NCBI RefSeq assembly: GCF_000376385.1
Contig: NZ_AQWN01000002.1
Span: 186,115-250,114, forward strand
Source: Desulfurispora thermophila DSM 16022
GTDB taxonomy: Bacteria; Bacillota; Desulfotomaculia; Desulfotomaculales; Desulfurisporaceae
Length of the DNA: 64,000 nucleotides
Direction: 5' to 3'
Part shown: one piece after another, positions 35,948 through 47,835 of the stretch
Position numbering within the stretch: position 1 is the first letter of the stretch
Layout of the letters: every line of letters begins with the position of its first letter
The notes under the pieces: model-generated
The model's input: the letters and a program-made list of their open reading frames with translations, nothing else
Databases searched by the model: none
What the model was told of the DNA's origin: nothing
Position numbers and translations under genes: made by a program

Positions 35948-37411
35948 ATGCCTGAACCCGCTAACATTGTCCCTGCACCCAAAGCCGCCCGCATTGATCA
36001 CCGGTACCACCCGGACAAACCGCGGGAGGAGTGTGGCATCTTCGGCGTTTATGCACCCGGGCGGGAAGTGGCGGCCATGACTTACTACGGCCTCTACGCC
36101 CTGCAGCACCGCGGTCAGGAGAGCGCCGGCATTGCCGTGGCCGACGGCCGGCAGGTCACTTTGCACAAGGGCATGGGCCTGGTGGCCGAGGTTTTCAGCC
36201 GGGAACGCCTGCAAAATTTAACAGGCCATCTGGCCATCGGTCACGTGCGCTACTCCACCACGGGGGCCAGCCAGCCCCTCAATGCCCAGCCGCTGGTGTT
36301 CCGCTATGCCCGGGGGATGCTGGGCCTGGCCCACAACGGCAATATCACCAATGTGGCCGAGCTCAGGCAGCGGCTGGCTGCTACCGGTTCGGTCTTTCAG
36401 TCCACCACCGACAGTGAAGTAATTGTCAATCTCATTGCTCGCTATGGCTCCAGCAGTCTGGAGGAAGCGGTGATCAAATGCATGATAGACATCAAAGGGG
36501 CCTATTCGCTGCTGTTAATCACCGGGGACAGGCTGCTGGCCGTGCGTGATCCCTATGGTTTCCGCCCCCTCTGCCTGGGTGAACTGCCCCAGGGTGGGTA
36601 TGTGGTGGCTTCCGAGTCCTGTGCGCTGGATACGGTGGGAGCGCGCAAGCTGCGCGATGTGCAGCCGGGTGAGATCATCACCATCGACCAAAGCGGTCTC
36701 TCCTGTCAGACCGTGCTGTCGCCGCGCCGCCGGGCCCATTGCATTTTCGAGTATATCTATTTTGCCCGGCCGGACAGTGAAATTGACGGTTTCAATGTCA
36801 ACCAGGTACGGCGGGCGCTGGGGCGCCAGCTGGCCCGGGAGTACCGGGTGCAGGCCGACCTGGTCATTCCCGTGCCCGACTCGGGAACGGCGGCGGCGCG
36901 GGGTTTTGCCGAGGAGTCGGGCATTCCCTTTGAGGAAGGGCTGATGAAAAACCGCTACATCGGCCGCACCTTTATCCAGCCCACCCAGGACCTGCGCGAC
37001 CTGGCCGTGCGCTTGAAACTCAATCCGGTGCGCGAAGTGTTGCAGGGCAAGTCCGTGATCATGATTGACGATTCCCTGGTGCGGGGCACCACCAGCCGCA
37101 AAATTGTGGGCATGCTGCGCGATTGCGGCGTGCGCGAGGTGCACTTTTTGCTCAGTTCGCCCCCCGTGGTCAAGTCCTGTTACTACGGTATAGACACATC
37201 GGACGAGAGCGAGTTGCTGGCGGCCAGCCAGACAGTGGAGGAGATCTGCCGCACCATCGGGGCGGACGGCCTGTATTATCTCAGCCTGGAGGGCATGCTG
37301 GGCGTTTTTGGCGAATACAAGCACAATTTCTGCACGGCTTGCTTCGACGGTAACTACCCGGTGGAGATACCGGCGGGCGGAGACAAAAAAGCCAAGTATA
37401 GCCTGGAGTAA
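35948..37411 (+). CDS. purF: Amidophosphoribosyltransferase PurF
   Basis: PurF catalyses the first committed step, PRPP + Gln to phosphoribosylamine. The glutaminase nucleophile is Cys29 (EECGIFGVYAPG) after a 28-residue propeptide that must be cleaved. The PRPP loop VIMIDDSLVRGTTSRKI lies at about 370-387, and the C-terminal FCTACF supplies part of the Cys ligands of the iron-sulfur cluster, as in the Bacillus-type oxygen-sensitive enzyme. 487 aa. Confidence 0.97.
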   Translation: MPEPANIVPAPKAARIDHRYHPDKPREECGIFGVYAPGREVAAMTYYGLYALQHRGQESAGIAVADGRQVTLHKGMGLVAEVFSRERLQNLTGHLAIGHVRYSTTGASQPLNAQPLVFRYARGMLGLAHNGNITNVAELRQRLAATGSVFQSTTDSEVIVNLIARYGSSSLEEAVIKCMIDIKGAYSLLLITGDRLLAVRDPYGFRPLCLGELPQGGYVVASESCALDTVGARKLRDVQPGEIITIDQSGLSCQTVLSPRRRAHCIFEYIYFARPDSEIDGFNVNQVRRALGRQLAREYRVQADLVIPVPDSGTAAARGFAEESGIPFEEGLMKNRYIGRTFIQPTQDLRDLAVRLKLNPVREVLQGKSVIMIDDSLVRGTTSRKIVGMLRDCGVREVHFLLSSPPVVKSCYYGIDTSDESELLAASQTVEEICRTIGADGLYYLSLEGMLGVFGEYKHNFCTACFDGNYPVEIPAGGDKKAKYSLE

Positions 37412-37420
37412 GGGGGGAGC

Positions 37421-38470
37421 ATGGTGCGGGAAAGTGATAAGCCGCTCACTTACGCGGCGGCCGGAGTGGACATATCCGCCGGTAACCGGGCGGTGGAATT
37501 GATGAAACGGGCGGTGCGCAGCACCTTCACGCCCGGGGTGCTGGCCGACATCGGGGGGTTCGGGGGCCTTTTCGCCCTGGATGCGGGCCGGTACCGGCAG
37601 CCCGTACTGGTGGCCGGTACGGACGGCGTGGGCACCAAACTGAAGGTGGCCATGCTCATGGACAAGCACGACACGGTGGGCATTGATCTGGTGGCCATGT
37701 GCGTCAACGACATCCTGGTGCAGGGTGCGCAGCCGCTCTTTTTTTTGGACTACCTGGCCGTGGGCAAGCTGGTGCCGGAAAAAGTGGCCGCCATTGTGGA
37801 GGGCATCGCCGCCGGTTGTCGTCAGGCCGGTTGTGCCCTGATTGGGGGTGAGACAGCCGAAATGCCCGGCTTTTACGGGCCGGAGGAATACGACCTGGCC
37901 GGCTTTGCCGTGGGCGTGGTGGATAAAGAGCGCATCATTGACGGCCGGTCCATCCGGCCCGGCGATGTAGTGGTCGGGCTGGCCTCCAGCGGCCTGCACA
38001 GCAACGGTTATTCCCTGGCCCGGCGGGCTCTGCTGGATGTGGCCGGTTACGGCGTGGACAGTTGCCTGCCCGAACTGGGCTGCACAGTGGGCGAGGAACT
38101 GCTCCGCCCCACCGTGATCTATGTGCCGGCTATACTGCCTTTGCTGCAGGACGGTGTGGTCATTAAAGGGATGGCCCATATTACCGGCGGGGGGCTGACC
38201 GAAAATATTCCCCGCATCCTGCCGCCCGGTACGGCAGCCTTGCTGCGCCCCGCCAGCTGGCAGGTGCCGCCCGTGTTCGAGCTGATTGCCCGCATTGGCC
38301 GGGTGGCGGTGGAAGAAATGCGGCGCACATTCAACATGGGCATCGGGTTTACGCTGGTGGTGGACGCCGCGGAGGCGGACGGCGTGCTGTCCCGCCTGGT
38401 CCAGAGCGGTGTGCAGGCCGGGATTATTGGCGAGATAGTAGAGGGCGATGGTGCTGTGCTTTACAAGTAA
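37421..38470 (+). CDS. purM: Phosphoribosylformylglycinamidine cyclo-ligase
   Basis: PurM (AIR synthetase) closes the imidazole ring using ATP. The 349-residue protein has [54 protein letters not shown] and [16 protein letters not shown], all standard. It follows purF by nine bases. Confidence 0.97.
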   Translation: MVRESDKPLTYAAAGVDISAGNRAVELMKRAVRSTFTPGVLADIGGFGGLFALDAGRYRQPVLVAGTDGVGTKLKVAMLMDKHDTVGIDLVAMCVNDILVQGAQPLFFLDYLAVGKLVPEKVAAIVEGIAAGCRQAGCALIGGETAEMPGFYGPEEYDLAGFAVGVVDKERIIDGRSIRPGDVVVGLASSGLHSNGYSLARRALLDVAGYGVDSCLPELGCTVGEELLRPTVIYVPAILPLLQDGVVIKGMAHITGGGLTENIPRILPPGTAALLRPASWQVPPVFELIARIGRVAVEEMRRTFNMGIGFTLVVDAAEADGVLSRLVQSGVQAGIIGEIVEGDGAVLYK

Positions 38471-38529
38471 AACTGCACACGGTAGCGGTATTCGTACTGT
38501 GGGCGTTGGAAAAAGAGCTGTGCAAAGTT

Positions 38530-38620
38530 CTGGCGCGTTTGTTGTCCTAAGCGAGCGACTTACGGAGCGTCGGTAACGGCACAGGCGCTGCGAGGTTGCC
38601 GCACCAGCGGCGCGAAGTGG
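38530..38620 (+). repeat. Diverged intergenic repeat (element D) between purM and purN
   Basis: The 189-base gap between purM and purN holds sequence alignable with the left arm of element A: CTAAGCGAGC...GGAG...TAACGG against CTGAGCGAGC...GGAG...TACCGG, then GCGAGGTTGCCGCACCAGCG against GAGGTCGCGGTAGCG. Similarity is weaker than for elements B and C. No gene is visible in this gap. Confidence 0.4.
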
Positions 38621-38659
38621 CGAAGCAATTGGTAATGAACTCATTGAGGTGAACGAGCC

Positions 38660-39271
38660 ATGTCTGTACTCAAAATCGGCGTGCTGGCCTCCGGCCGCGG
38701 CTCCAACCTGCAGGCCCTGCTGGACGCCTGCGCCCAGCGCACCATCCCGGCCGCTGTGGCCGTGGTGCTCAGCGACCGGCCGGACGCCTATGCTCTGGTC
38801 AGGGCCCGCCAGAGCAATGTGCCCGCCTACCACGTGGATCCGGCCGCCTATACCGGCAAAGAGCAATACGAACGAGAACTGGTGCGCCTCTTGCAGGCGC
38901 ACGGCGTGGAGCTGGTCTGCCTGGCCGGTTACATGCGGCTGGTGGGTAGCGTTATGCTGCAGGCCTTTCCCCGGCGCATTATGAACATCCATCCCTCGCT
39001 TCTGCCCGCATTTCCGGGGCTGCACGCCCAGAAACAGGCGCTGGACTACGGTGTGCGCTTTGCCGGCTGTACAGTGCATTTTGTGGACGAAGGGATGGAC
39101 AGCGGACCCATCATCCTGCAGGCGGTGGTGCCAGTCCTGGCCGGCGATGATGAGGAGCAACTGGCCGCCCGCATCCTGGAACAGGAGCACATCATTTACC
39201 CCCGGGCGGTGGATTTGTTTGCCCGGGGCAAGCTGCGCCTGGAGGGGCGGCGGGTGTATATACTGGATTAA
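38660..39271 (+). CDS. purN: Phosphoribosylglycinamide formyltransferase
   Basis: PurN (GART) transfers formyl from 10-formyltetrahydrofolate to GAR. The 203-residue protein has GVLASGRGSNLQALLDAC, the catalytic NIHPSLLPAFPGLHAQKQAL at about 109-128, and GCTVHFVDEGMDSGPIILQ. The start ATG is preceded by a GAGGTGAACG-type site. Confidence 0.96.
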   Translation: MSVLKIGVLASGRGSNLQALLDACAQRTIPAAVAVVLSDRPDAYALVRARQSNVPAYHVDPAAYTGKEQYERELVRLLQAHGVELVCLAGYMRLVGSVMLQAFPRRIMNIHPSLLPAFPGLHAQKQALDYGVRFAGCTVHFVDEGMDSGPIILQAVVPVLAGDDEEQLAARILEQEHIIYPRAVDLFARGKLRLEGRRVYILD

Positions 39272-39298
39272 AACTTTTACTGGAAGAAGGTGAACCTG

Positions 39299-40837
39299 AT
39301 GACTACACGTCCCAGAGCGCTCTTAAGTGTTTCGGATAAAACCGGCCTGACCGATTTCGCCCGTGGCCTGATTGAGCTGGGGTTCGAAATTGTCTCCACC
39401 GGTGGTACGGCCAAAGCTCTGCGGGAGGCCGGACTGGAAGTTACATATGTATCTGATGTAACCGGCTTTCCCGAAATTCTGGACGGACGGGTGAAAACTT
39501 TGCACCCGCGCGTGCACGGCGGCATACTGGCCCGGCGTACACCCGCGCACATGGAACAGCTGGCGGCTCAGGGCATTGTGCCCATCGACCTGGTGGCGGT
39601 GAATCTGTACCCCTTCCGCCAGACCGTGGCCCGGCCGGGTGTTACCCTGGAGGAGGCCATAGAGAACATTGATATCGGCGGACCGGCCATGGTGCGGGCG
39701 GCGGCCAAGAACCATGAGTCGGTGCTGGTGGTGGTCAACCCTTCCCGGTACGGTGAAGTGCTGGCGGCGTTGCAAAACAATACGGTTTCCATGGAACTGC
39801 GCCGCAGCCTGGCCCTGGAGGCCTTCAGCCATACGGCGGCCTATGATGCGGCCATTGCCAACTATCTGGCCGGGGTGAGTGGTCGGGAAATGCCGGCTGC
39901 CTTAACCGTGTCCTTTGAACTGGTTCAACCCTTGCGTTACGGGGAAAACCCGCACCAGGCTGCGGCCTTTTACCGTGATCCGGCAGTTACCGGACCTTGC
40001 ATCGGCCGGGCCGAGCAACTGGCCGGCAAAGAGCTGTCCTACAACAACATTCTGGATGCCAATGCCGCCCTGGAACTGGTGCGCGAATTTGCTGAGCCGG
40101 CGGCTGTGATTATCAAGCACAACAATCCCTGTGGCGCTGCCTGTGCTGGCGATGTGGCCACGGCCTACCGGCTGGCTTACGAGTCCGATCCGGTATCGGC
40201 CTTTGGTGGTATTGTGGCGCTCAACCGGCCGGTGGACGGGGCGGCAGCCCGGGCCATGGCCGAAATTTTCCTGGAAGCGGTAATCGCGCCCGATTTCAGC
40301 GCCGAAGCCCTGGAAATACTGCGCAGCAAAACCGGCCTGCGCCTGTTAAAAACCGGTGAACTTAAAGAGCAGAGCAGCGACCGCCTGGAACTGCGCAAGG
40401 TTAACGGTGGTCTTTTGGTACAGCACTACGACCGTGTTGTGCTCAATCCCCAGGAGTTGCAGGTAGTGACCAGCAAGGCACCTACCTCCGAACAAGTACA
40501 AGAGCTTATATTCGCCATGACCATAGTCAAACATGTCAAGTCCAACGCTATTGTGGTAACAAAGGGCAAGCAGCTTTTAGGAGTGGGGGCCGGGCAGATG
40601 AACCGCGTGGGAGCGGCCCGCATTGCGCTTGAGCAGGCCGGAGAGAAAGCCCGGGGCGCCGTGCTGGCTTCGGACGCCTTCTTCCCCTTTCGGGACACGG
40701 TGGACGTGGCGGCGGCGGCCGGCATTGCCGCCATCATCCAGCCGGGCGGTTCGCTGCGCGATGCCGAGTCCATCCAGGCCGCCAACCAGCACGGTCTGGC
40801 CATGGTCTTCACCGGTATCAGGCATTTTAAGCACTAG
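39299..40837 (+). CDS. purH: Bifunctional AICAR transformylase / IMP cyclohydrolase
   Basis: PurH performs the last two steps to IMP. The N-terminal cyclohydrolase part starts [19 protein letters not shown] with [16 protein letters not shown]. The C-terminal transformylase has [27 protein letters not shown], and [18 protein letters not shown] at 39299 is preceded by AGAAGGTGA; a GTG nine bases upstream is too close to that site. About 512 aa. Confidence 0.97.
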   Translation: MTTRPRALLSVSDKTGLTDFARGLIELGFEIVSTGGTAKALREAGLEVTYVSDVTGFPEILDGRVKTLHPRVHGGILARRTPAHMEQLAAQGIVPIDLVAVNLYPFRQTVARPGVTLEEAIENIDIGGPAMVRAAAKNHESVLVVVNPSRYGEVLAALQNNTVSMELRRSLALEAFSHTAAYDAAIANYLAGVSGREMPAALTVSFELVQPLRYGENPHQAAAFYRDPAVTGPCIGRAEQLAGKELSYNNILDANAALELVREFAEPAAVIIKHNNPCGAACAGDVATAYRLAYESDPVSAFGGIVALNRPVDGAAARAMAEIFLEAVIAPDFSAEALEILRSKTGLRLLKTGELKEQSSDRLELRKVNGGLLVQHYDRVVLNPQELQVVTSKAPTSEQVQELIFAMTIVKHVKSNAIVVTKGKQLLGVGAGQMNRVGAARIALEQAGEKARGAVLASDAFFPFRDTVDVAAAAGIAAIIQPGGSLRDAESIQAANQHGLAMVFTGIRHFKH

Positions 40838-40851
40838 GGGAGGGATTTGCC

Positions 40852-42114
40852 TTGAAAATACTGGTAGTGGGTAGCGGCGGCCGGGAACACGCCCTGGTCT
40901 GGAAAATAGCCCAGAGCCCCCTGGTGAAAAAAATTTACTGCGCCCCGGGCAATCCGGGCATAGCGCAATTGGCTCAGTGTGTGCCCGTGGCGGCGGAAGA
41001 TATTAATGGCTTACTGGCCCTGGCCCGCCAGGAACAAATCGACCTCACCGTGGTGGGGCCGGAAATGCCTCTCACCCTGGGTCTGGCCGATGCCTTTGCC
41101 GCGGCGGGCCTGGCGGTTTTTGGTCCCACGGCCGCGGCGGCGGCCATCGAGGGTAGTAAAAAGCTGGCCAAGGACATCATGCAAAAATACGGTATACCTA
41201 CCGCCCGCTATGCCACCTTTACCGATTACCAGGCGGCCCGCCGGTATATTGTGGAGCAGAGCAGCCCCTGTGTGGTCAAGGCGGACGGTCTGGCGGCCGG
41301 CAAAGGGGTGATTGTCGCCCGGACGGTGGAACAGGCTCTGGAGGCGGTGGACCTGATTATGCGGGATAGAGCCTTTGGCCGGGCCGGCGATGTGGTGGTG
41401 GTGGAAGAACTGCTGCAGGGCCAGGAGGCCAGCGTGCTGGCTTTTACCGATGGCGAATCCGTGGTGCCCATGCTGCCCGCCCAGGACCACAAACAGGTCT
41501 TTGACGGGGATGAGGGGCCCAACACAGGAGGAATGGGAGCTTACGCGCCGGCCCCACTGGTGGACGAGCATATGTTGCGCAAGGTCCAGCAAACCATTTT
41601 GCAGCCCACAGTACGGGCGCTGGCCGCCGAGGGAAGGCCCTACAAAGGGGTGCTGTATGCCGGCCTGATGCTCACCCCGGACGGACCCAAGGTGCTGGAA
41701 TTCAATGCCCGCTTCGGCGATCCCGAGGCCCAGCCTGTGCTGGCCCTGCTCCGGAGCGATCTGGTGGAAATAATGCTGTCTGTAGTGCAGGGGCGCCTGG
41801 CCGGACAGACAGTGCAGTGGCATACCGGTGCAGCGGTTTGCGTTGTACTGGCTTCCGGCGGCTATCCGGGCAGCTATCCCAAAGGAGTGCCCATCAGCGG
41901 GCTGGCCGATGTGCCGCCCGATGTGCTGGTCTTTCACGCCGGCACGGCCCTGCAGGATGGGCAACTGGTTACGGCCGGCGGCCGGGTGCTGGGTGTGACC
42001 GCCCGGGCGGACAACATTGCCGCAGCGATCGAGCGCGCCTATCAAGGTGTGGAGAAAATTAGTTTTGCCGGTATGCACTACCGGCGGGATATTGGTCGCA
42101 AAGCGCTGAACTGA
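40852..42114 (+). CDS. purD: Phosphoribosylamine-glycine ligase
   Basis: PurD (GAR synthetase) is an ATP-grasp enzyme. The 420-residue protein begins MKILVVGSGGREHALVWKIA and has PCVVKADGLAAGKGVIVA, DHKQVFDGDEGPNTGGMGAY and EFNARFGDPEAQPVL. TTG start behind GGGGAGGG. It is the last gene of the pur operon, before a repeat arm and terminator. Confidence 0.97.
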   Translation: MKILVVGSGGREHALVWKIAQSPLVKKIYCAPGNPGIAQLAQCVPVAAEDINGLLALARQEQIDLTVVGPEMPLTLGLADAFAAAGLAVFGPTAAAAAIEGSKKLAKDIMQKYGIPTARYATFTDYQAARRYIVEQSSPCVVKADGLAAGKGVIVARTVEQALEAVDLIMRDRAFGRAGDVVVVEELLQGQEASVLAFTDGESVVPMLPAQDHKQVFDGDEGPNTGGMGAYAPAPLVDEHMLRKVQQTILQPTVRALAAEGRPYKGVLYAGLMLTPDGPKVLEFNARFGDPEAQPVLALLRSDLVEIMLSVVQGRLAGQTVQWHTGAAVCVVLASGGYPGSYPKGVPISGLADVPPDVLVFHAGTALQDGQLVTAGGRVLGVTARADNIAAAIERAYQGVEKISFAGMHYRRDIGRKALN

Positions 42115-42116
42115 AT

Positions 42117-42194
42117 CGAGCGGGCGTACCGTTTGAACGAGCCCGTCTTTAACCCACAATACCGGCTGCAGCACCCGGCAAGGTCGCGGCAGCG
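42117..42194 (+). repeat. Intergenic repeat arm (element B) after purD
   Basis: This segment aligns with the left arm of element A: both have GAGCCCGTCT (42139-42148 and 34908-34917), ACCGG-TGCA-CACCCGG, and AGGTCGCGG followed by AGCG. It lacks the right arm. It lies directly between the purD stop and the operon terminator. Confidence 0.7.
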
Positions 42195-42202
42195 TTTACA
42201 AC

Positions 42203-42228
42203 ACCCGCCCCTTAAGGCGGGTTTTTTC
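42203..42228 (+). terminator. Rho-independent terminator of the purine operon
   Basis: CCCGCC and GGCGGG pair around CCTTAA, followed by six T. It lies just beyond repeat element B and about 90 bases after purD. Confidence 0.85.
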
Positions 42229-42329
42229 TGTTTGTGGCATTTTTGCTTTTAGCACATTAAAATATGAAAGGATTACGGGCGATTGTGGCGAAAATAAAGA
42301 AGTAATAAAACCAGGAAAGCGGGATGGTT

Positions 42330-42620
42330 ATGGCCTATACGGAGAAACTGAAGGATGAGCTGATGGATCAATTGTTTAGCGCCATTCTGAAACTGCGCAC
42401 TATTGATGAGTGTTACCGGTTTTTTGAAGACCTGTGCACAGTGGCCGAATTAAAAGCGCTGGCCCAGCGCCTGGAAGTAGCCAGGATGTTGCAGGAGAAC
42501 AAAACATACGGCGAAATAGCCGAGCGAACCGGAGCCAGCACGGCCACCATCAGCCGGGTGAAACGTTGCCTGAACTATGGAGCCGACGGCTATAAACTTG
42601 TCTTGGCCCGGCTGAAGTAG
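42330..42620 (+). CDS. yerC: YerC/YecD family TrpR-like DNA-binding protein
   Basis: The 96-residue protein matches the TrpR-like YerC family: LMDQLFSAILKLRTIDECYR, FEDLCTVAELKALAQRLEVA and the helix-turn-helix TYGEIAERTGASTATISRVK. Family members regulate metabolic genes, but targets are poorly defined. It sits directly upstream of the his promoter, which carries a palindrome over its -10 box. ATG at 42330 suits the AGGAAAG site; an ATG six bases upstream is possible. Confidence 0.88.
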   Translation: MAYTEKLKDELMDQLFSAILKLRTIDECYRFFEDLCTVAELKALAQRLEVARMLQENKTYGEIAERTGASTATISRVKRCLNYGADGYKLVLARLK

Positions 42621-42627
42621 CAAGCGG

Positions 42628-42656
42628 TTGACGAAAAATTTTTCCTGGTTTATGAT
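42628..42656 (+). promoter_or_regulatory. Sigma-A promoter of the his operon
   Basis: TTGACG (42628-42633), 17-base spacer, TATGAT (42651-42656). It lies in the 87-base gap between yerC and hisD. Confidence 0.8.
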
Positions 42657-42665
42657 ATTATCATA
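42651..42665. promoter_or_regulatory. Palindromic operator candidate over the his -10 box
   Basis: TATGATA-T-TATCATA is a dyad with perfect 7-base arms. It begins at the first base of the -10 hexamer and runs to the likely transcription start. A protein bound here would block initiation; the adjacent YerC is the natural candidate, by inference only. Confidence 0.5.
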
Positions 42666-42707
42666 GCACCAATTTAATTAGTTAAAGCATGAAGGAGGAA
42701 ATGGTTT

Positions 42708-43985
<1,278 letters not shown>

Positions 43986-44017
43986 TACTACACAAGTATT
44001 TTAGGAGATGATAAAAA

Positions 44018-45097
44018 GTGGCCCTTTCCTTCGACCTGTCCGCCCTTACCAGACCCGACCTGCGCGATCTGCAGCCCTACGACCCGCACCCCATGCCGGG
44101 CATGATTAAGCTGGACGCCAACGAGAACCCCTTTGATTTCCCCGAAGAGGTGCGTTCTTATTTGTGGAAGTGCTTTCACAGTGAAAGCTTTACCCGCTAT
44201 CCCGACCCGGCCGCCCAGGACCTGCGCCGTGAACTGGCAGAATATACGGGGGTGACGGCGGAAAACATCATTGCCGGCAACGGATCGGATGAATTGATCC
44301 TCTACCTGATGCTGGCCTTTGGCACCGGGCGCCGGGTGCTCATCGCTACCCCCACCTTCAGCATGTACAGGATTCACGCCCGTATTGCCGGAGCACAGCC
44401 GGTGGATGTACCCCGCCTGCCCAACTTTGCCCTGGATGTGGACCGGCTGCTGGAGGAGGCGGCCCGGCCCGAGGTGAGCATGCTGGTGATTTGTTCCCCC
44501 AACAACCCCACCGGCAACGCTGCTCTGCCGGCCGACATCGAGGCCCTGCTGGCGGGAACCCGGGCTCTGGTGGTGGTGGACGAGGCATATATTGAATTCG
44601 GTGGTGTCAGCTGTGTACCGCTTTTGAAACGCTATCCCAACCTGGTGATTCTGCGCACCCTGTCCAAGGCTTTTGGTCTGGCCGGGCTGCGGGTGGGCTA
44701 CTTGCTGGCTGACCAGCCGGTGATCCGGGAACTGCTGAAAGTGAAACAGCCCTTCAACCTGAATGACTTTTCTCAGATGGCCGCCCTGGCCGTCTTAAAG
44801 TGCCGGGAGTCTTTTTTCAGCCTGGTGGAAAAAATTTTGCAAAACAAAATGGTACTGCTGGAAGGAATGAATGAGATTCCCGGTGTGGAGGTTTTTCCCG
44901 GTGTGACAAACTTCCTGCTCTTCCGCACACCTTTGCCGGCGGAAACAGTCTACCGCCGGCTGGTGGATCAGGGGATTTTGATCCGCAACGTGGCCGGTCC
45001 CGGTTTGGAAAGATGTTTGCGGGTTACTGTGGGCACGCCGGAGGAAAATGCCATCTTCCTGGCGAAATTAAAACTGGTAATGGAGATGGCGGAATGA
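44018..45097 (+). CDS. hisC: Histidinol-phosphate aminotransferase
   Basis: HisC is a class II-fold PLP aminotransferase converting imidazole acetol phosphate to histidinol phosphate. The 359-residue protein has IKLDANENPFDFPEEV, GNGSDELILYLMLAFG, CSPNNPTGNA, and the PLP Lys at about 217 in LSKAFGLAGLRVGY. GTG start behind AGGAGATG. Four-base overlap with hisB. Confidence 0.96.
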   Translation: MALSFDLSALTRPDLRDLQPYDPHPMPGMIKLDANENPFDFPEEVRSYLWKCFHSESFTRYPDPAAQDLRRELAEYTGVTAENIIAGNGSDELILYLMLAFGTGRRVLIATPTFSMYRIHARIAGAQPVDVPRLPNFALDVDRLLEEAARPEVSMLVICSPNNPTGNAALPADIEALLAGTRALVVVDEAYIEFGGVSCVPLLKRYPNLVILRTLSKAFGLAGLRVGYLLADQPVIRELLKVKQPFNLNDFSQMAALAVLKCRESFFSLVEKILQNKMVLLEGMNEIPGVEVFPGVTNFLLFRTPLPAETVYRRLVDQGILIRNVAGPGLERCLRVTVGTPEENAIFLAKLKLVMEMAE

Positions 45098-45687
45098 TGG
45101 AGAATTACGAAAGAAAAAGCACCCAGAGCAGGCACACGCAGGAAACCAGGATTGATTTGACACTCAGCCTGGATGGCAGCGGCCACAGCCGGATCAGCAC
45201 GGGCATCGGTTTTCTGGATCACATGTTGCAGCTCCTGACTTACCATGCCGCCTTTGATCTGGAGCTGGCGGCCACGGGCGACCTGCATGTGGACGGTCAC
45301 CATACCGTGGAAGATGTGGGCATCACTCTGGGCCGGGCGCTGGCGGCCGCCCTGGGGGACAAGAAAGGTATTGCCCGCTATGGGCAGTGCTTTTTGCCCA
45401 TGGACGAAACGCTGGTGCTGGTGGCGCTGGACATCAGTGGCCGGGGACTGCTGGTGGAAGATCTGCAATTGCCGCCGGTGATGCTGGGCAGCTTCGCCGC
45501 CGAGCTGGTGCCCGAGTTTTTGCGCGCTCTGGCCCACAACGCGGGAATCACTCTGCACGTGCGCCAGCTTTCCGGGTCCAACACCCACCATATCATTGAA
45601 GCGGTTTTCAAGGGGTTGGGGCGGGCGCTGCGCCAGGCGGTTGCCAGGGCGGGGGATAACATACCTTCCACCAAGGGCGTGCTTTAA
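45094..45687 (+). CDS. hisB: Imidazoleglycerol-phosphate dehydratase
   Basis: HisB dehydrates imidazoleglycerol phosphate. The 197-residue monofunctional protein has the metal-binding FLDHMLQLLTYHAAFDLEL, HVDGHHTVEDVGITLG and SGSNTHHIIEAVFKGL. ATG at 45094 overlaps the hisC stop; a second ATG at 45097 is possible. Confidence 0.97.
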   Translation: MMENYERKSTQSRHTQETRIDLTLSLDGSGHSRISTGIGFLDHMLQLLTYHAAFDLELAATGDLHVDGHHTVEDVGITLGRALAAALGDKKGIARYGQCFLPMDETLVLVALDISGRGLLVEDLQLPPVMLGSFAAELVPEFLRALAHNAGITLHVRQLSGSNTHHIIEAVFKGLGRALRQAVARAGDNIPSTKGVL

Positions 45688-45720
45688 CCATGATTTGCGG
45701 GAAGAGGGAGAGGTTTTATT

Positions 45721-46332
45721 TTGCTGGCCATTGTTGATTATGGGATGGGCAATTTGCGCAGTGTGCAAAAAAGCCTGGAAAGGGTTGGTTTGCCCGTGCG
45801 GGTGGTGAATACACCGGCACAGGTGGCTGAGGCGTCCGGCGTGGTGTTGCCCGGGGTGGGGGCTTTTGCCGATGCCATGCATAATTTGCAAAAAACCGGC
45901 CTGGGCGAAGCTGTGTGCCGGGCCATTGCCGCCGGTAAACCCTATCTGGGCATCTGTCTGGGGCTGCAAATCCTGTTTGAACACAGTGAGGAATGGGGCG
46001 GCAGTCCCGGTCTGGGTATCTTGCCGGGGAGGGTCAGAAGACTACCCGACCTGGTCAAGGTGCCCCATATGGGCTGGAACCAGGTCGATTTTACAGGAGA
46101 ATGTCCCCTTTTTGCCGGCATACCGGCAGGCAGTCACTTTTATTTCGTGCACTCTTATTACTGTGCACCAACCGATGCGAACCTGGTGGCCGGTCGTACA
46201 GTATATGGTGTGGAATTTGCTTCGGCAGTCTGGCGTGACAATATCATGGCCATTCAGTTTCACCCGGAAAAAAGCAGTCGCCTGGGGCTGCAGGTGTTAG
46301 AAAACTTTGGGAGGCTGGTGGAAAAATGTTAG
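45721..46332 (+). CDS. hisH: Imidazole glycerol phosphate synthase subunit HisH
   Basis: HisH is the glutaminase that feeds ammonia to HisF. The 203-residue protein has DYGMGNLRSVQKSLERVG, the nucleophile motif GICLGLQILFEHSEE, and MAIQFHPEKSSRLG with the catalytic His and Glu. TTG start behind a GGGAGAGG site. It overlaps hisA by seven bases. Confidence 0.96.
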   Translation: MLAIVDYGMGNLRSVQKSLERVGLPVRVVNTPAQVAEASGVVLPGVGAFADAMHNLQKTGLGEAVCRAIAAGKPYLGICLGLQILFEHSEEWGGSPGLGILPGRVRRLPDLVKVPHMGWNQVDFTGECPLFAGIPAGSHFYFVHSYYCAPTDANLVAGRTVYGVEFASAVWRDNIMAIQFHPEKSSRLGLQVLENFGRLVEKC

Positions 46333-47060
46333 TCATTCCTGCCATCGATTTGCGGGAGGGCCGCTGTGTCCGCCTGGTGGAAGGCAGATTGGATGCGGAA
46401 ACAGTGTACTCGGACGACCCGGTGGCTATGGCAGCTACCTGGCAGGCCCAGGGCGCGCGCTGGCTGCATGTGGTGGATCTGGACGGTGCTTTTGCCGGAA
46501 AACCCAAGAATCTGGACGTGATCCGGGAGATCATCCGCTCGGTTCAGATACCGGTGCAGGTGGGCGGTGGAATCCGGGAGATGGAAGCCATTGAGGAACT
46601 GCTGGCCCTGGGGGCCGGCCGGGTGATTCTGGGCACTGTGGCCATATACCGGCCGGAAATGGTGGAACAGGCCTGCCGGCGTTTTGGAGAAAGGGTGCTG
46701 GTGGGCATTGACGCCCGCGACGGCAAAGTGGCCATTGAGGGCTGGGGGGTCACCGCCCAGAAGGACGCCCTGGAACTGGCCCTGGAAATGAAGAAGATAG
46801 GTGTGAGCCGCATCGTCTTTACCGATATCTGGCGCGACGGCAAACTCAGCGGGCCCAATTTGCCGGCTATTGCCGATATGGCTTGTGCCAGCGGATTGAA
46901 GATAATTGCTTCAGGCGGGGTTTCCACCCTGGAAGATATTATTGCCGTCAGACGGCTGGCCGACCTGGGTGTGGAGGCCGTCATTGTGGGCAAGGCTTTA
47001 TATGCGGGTACGGTGACATTGTCCCAGGCCCTGGCCGCGGCAGCAGGACAGGGGGAGTAG
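46326..47060 (+). CDS. hisA: Phosphoribosylformimino-AICAR ribotide isomerase HisA
   Basis: HisA is a (beta/alpha)8 isomerase. The 244-residue protein has [18 protein letters not shown] with the N-terminal catalytic Asp, [17 protein letters not shown] and the second catalytic Asp in [16 protein letters not shown]. It is translationally coupled to hisH. Confidence 0.96.
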   Translation: MLVIPAIDLREGRCVRLVEGRLDAETVYSDDPVAMAATWQAQGARWLHVVDLDGAFAGKPKNLDVIREIIRSVQIPVQVGGGIREMEAIEELLALGAGRVILGTVAIYRPEMVEQACRRFGERVLVGIDARDGKVAIEGWGVTAQKDALELALEMKKIGVSRIVFTDIWRDGKLSGPNLPAIADMACASGLKIIASGGVSTLEDIIAVRRLADLGVEAVIVGKALYAGTVTLSQALAAAAGQGE

Positions 47061-47064
47061 GGCT

Positions 47065-47826
<762 letters not shown>

Positions 47827-47835
47827 ACCCAAAAT

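Noticed and set aside
36515-39190. Very long antisense open frame (891 codons) on the minus strand
   Set aside because: It runs opposite purF, purM and purN, which are certain, and its His/Gln/Gly-rich translation is the usual shadow of GC-rich coding DNA. No ribosome site or family sequence.
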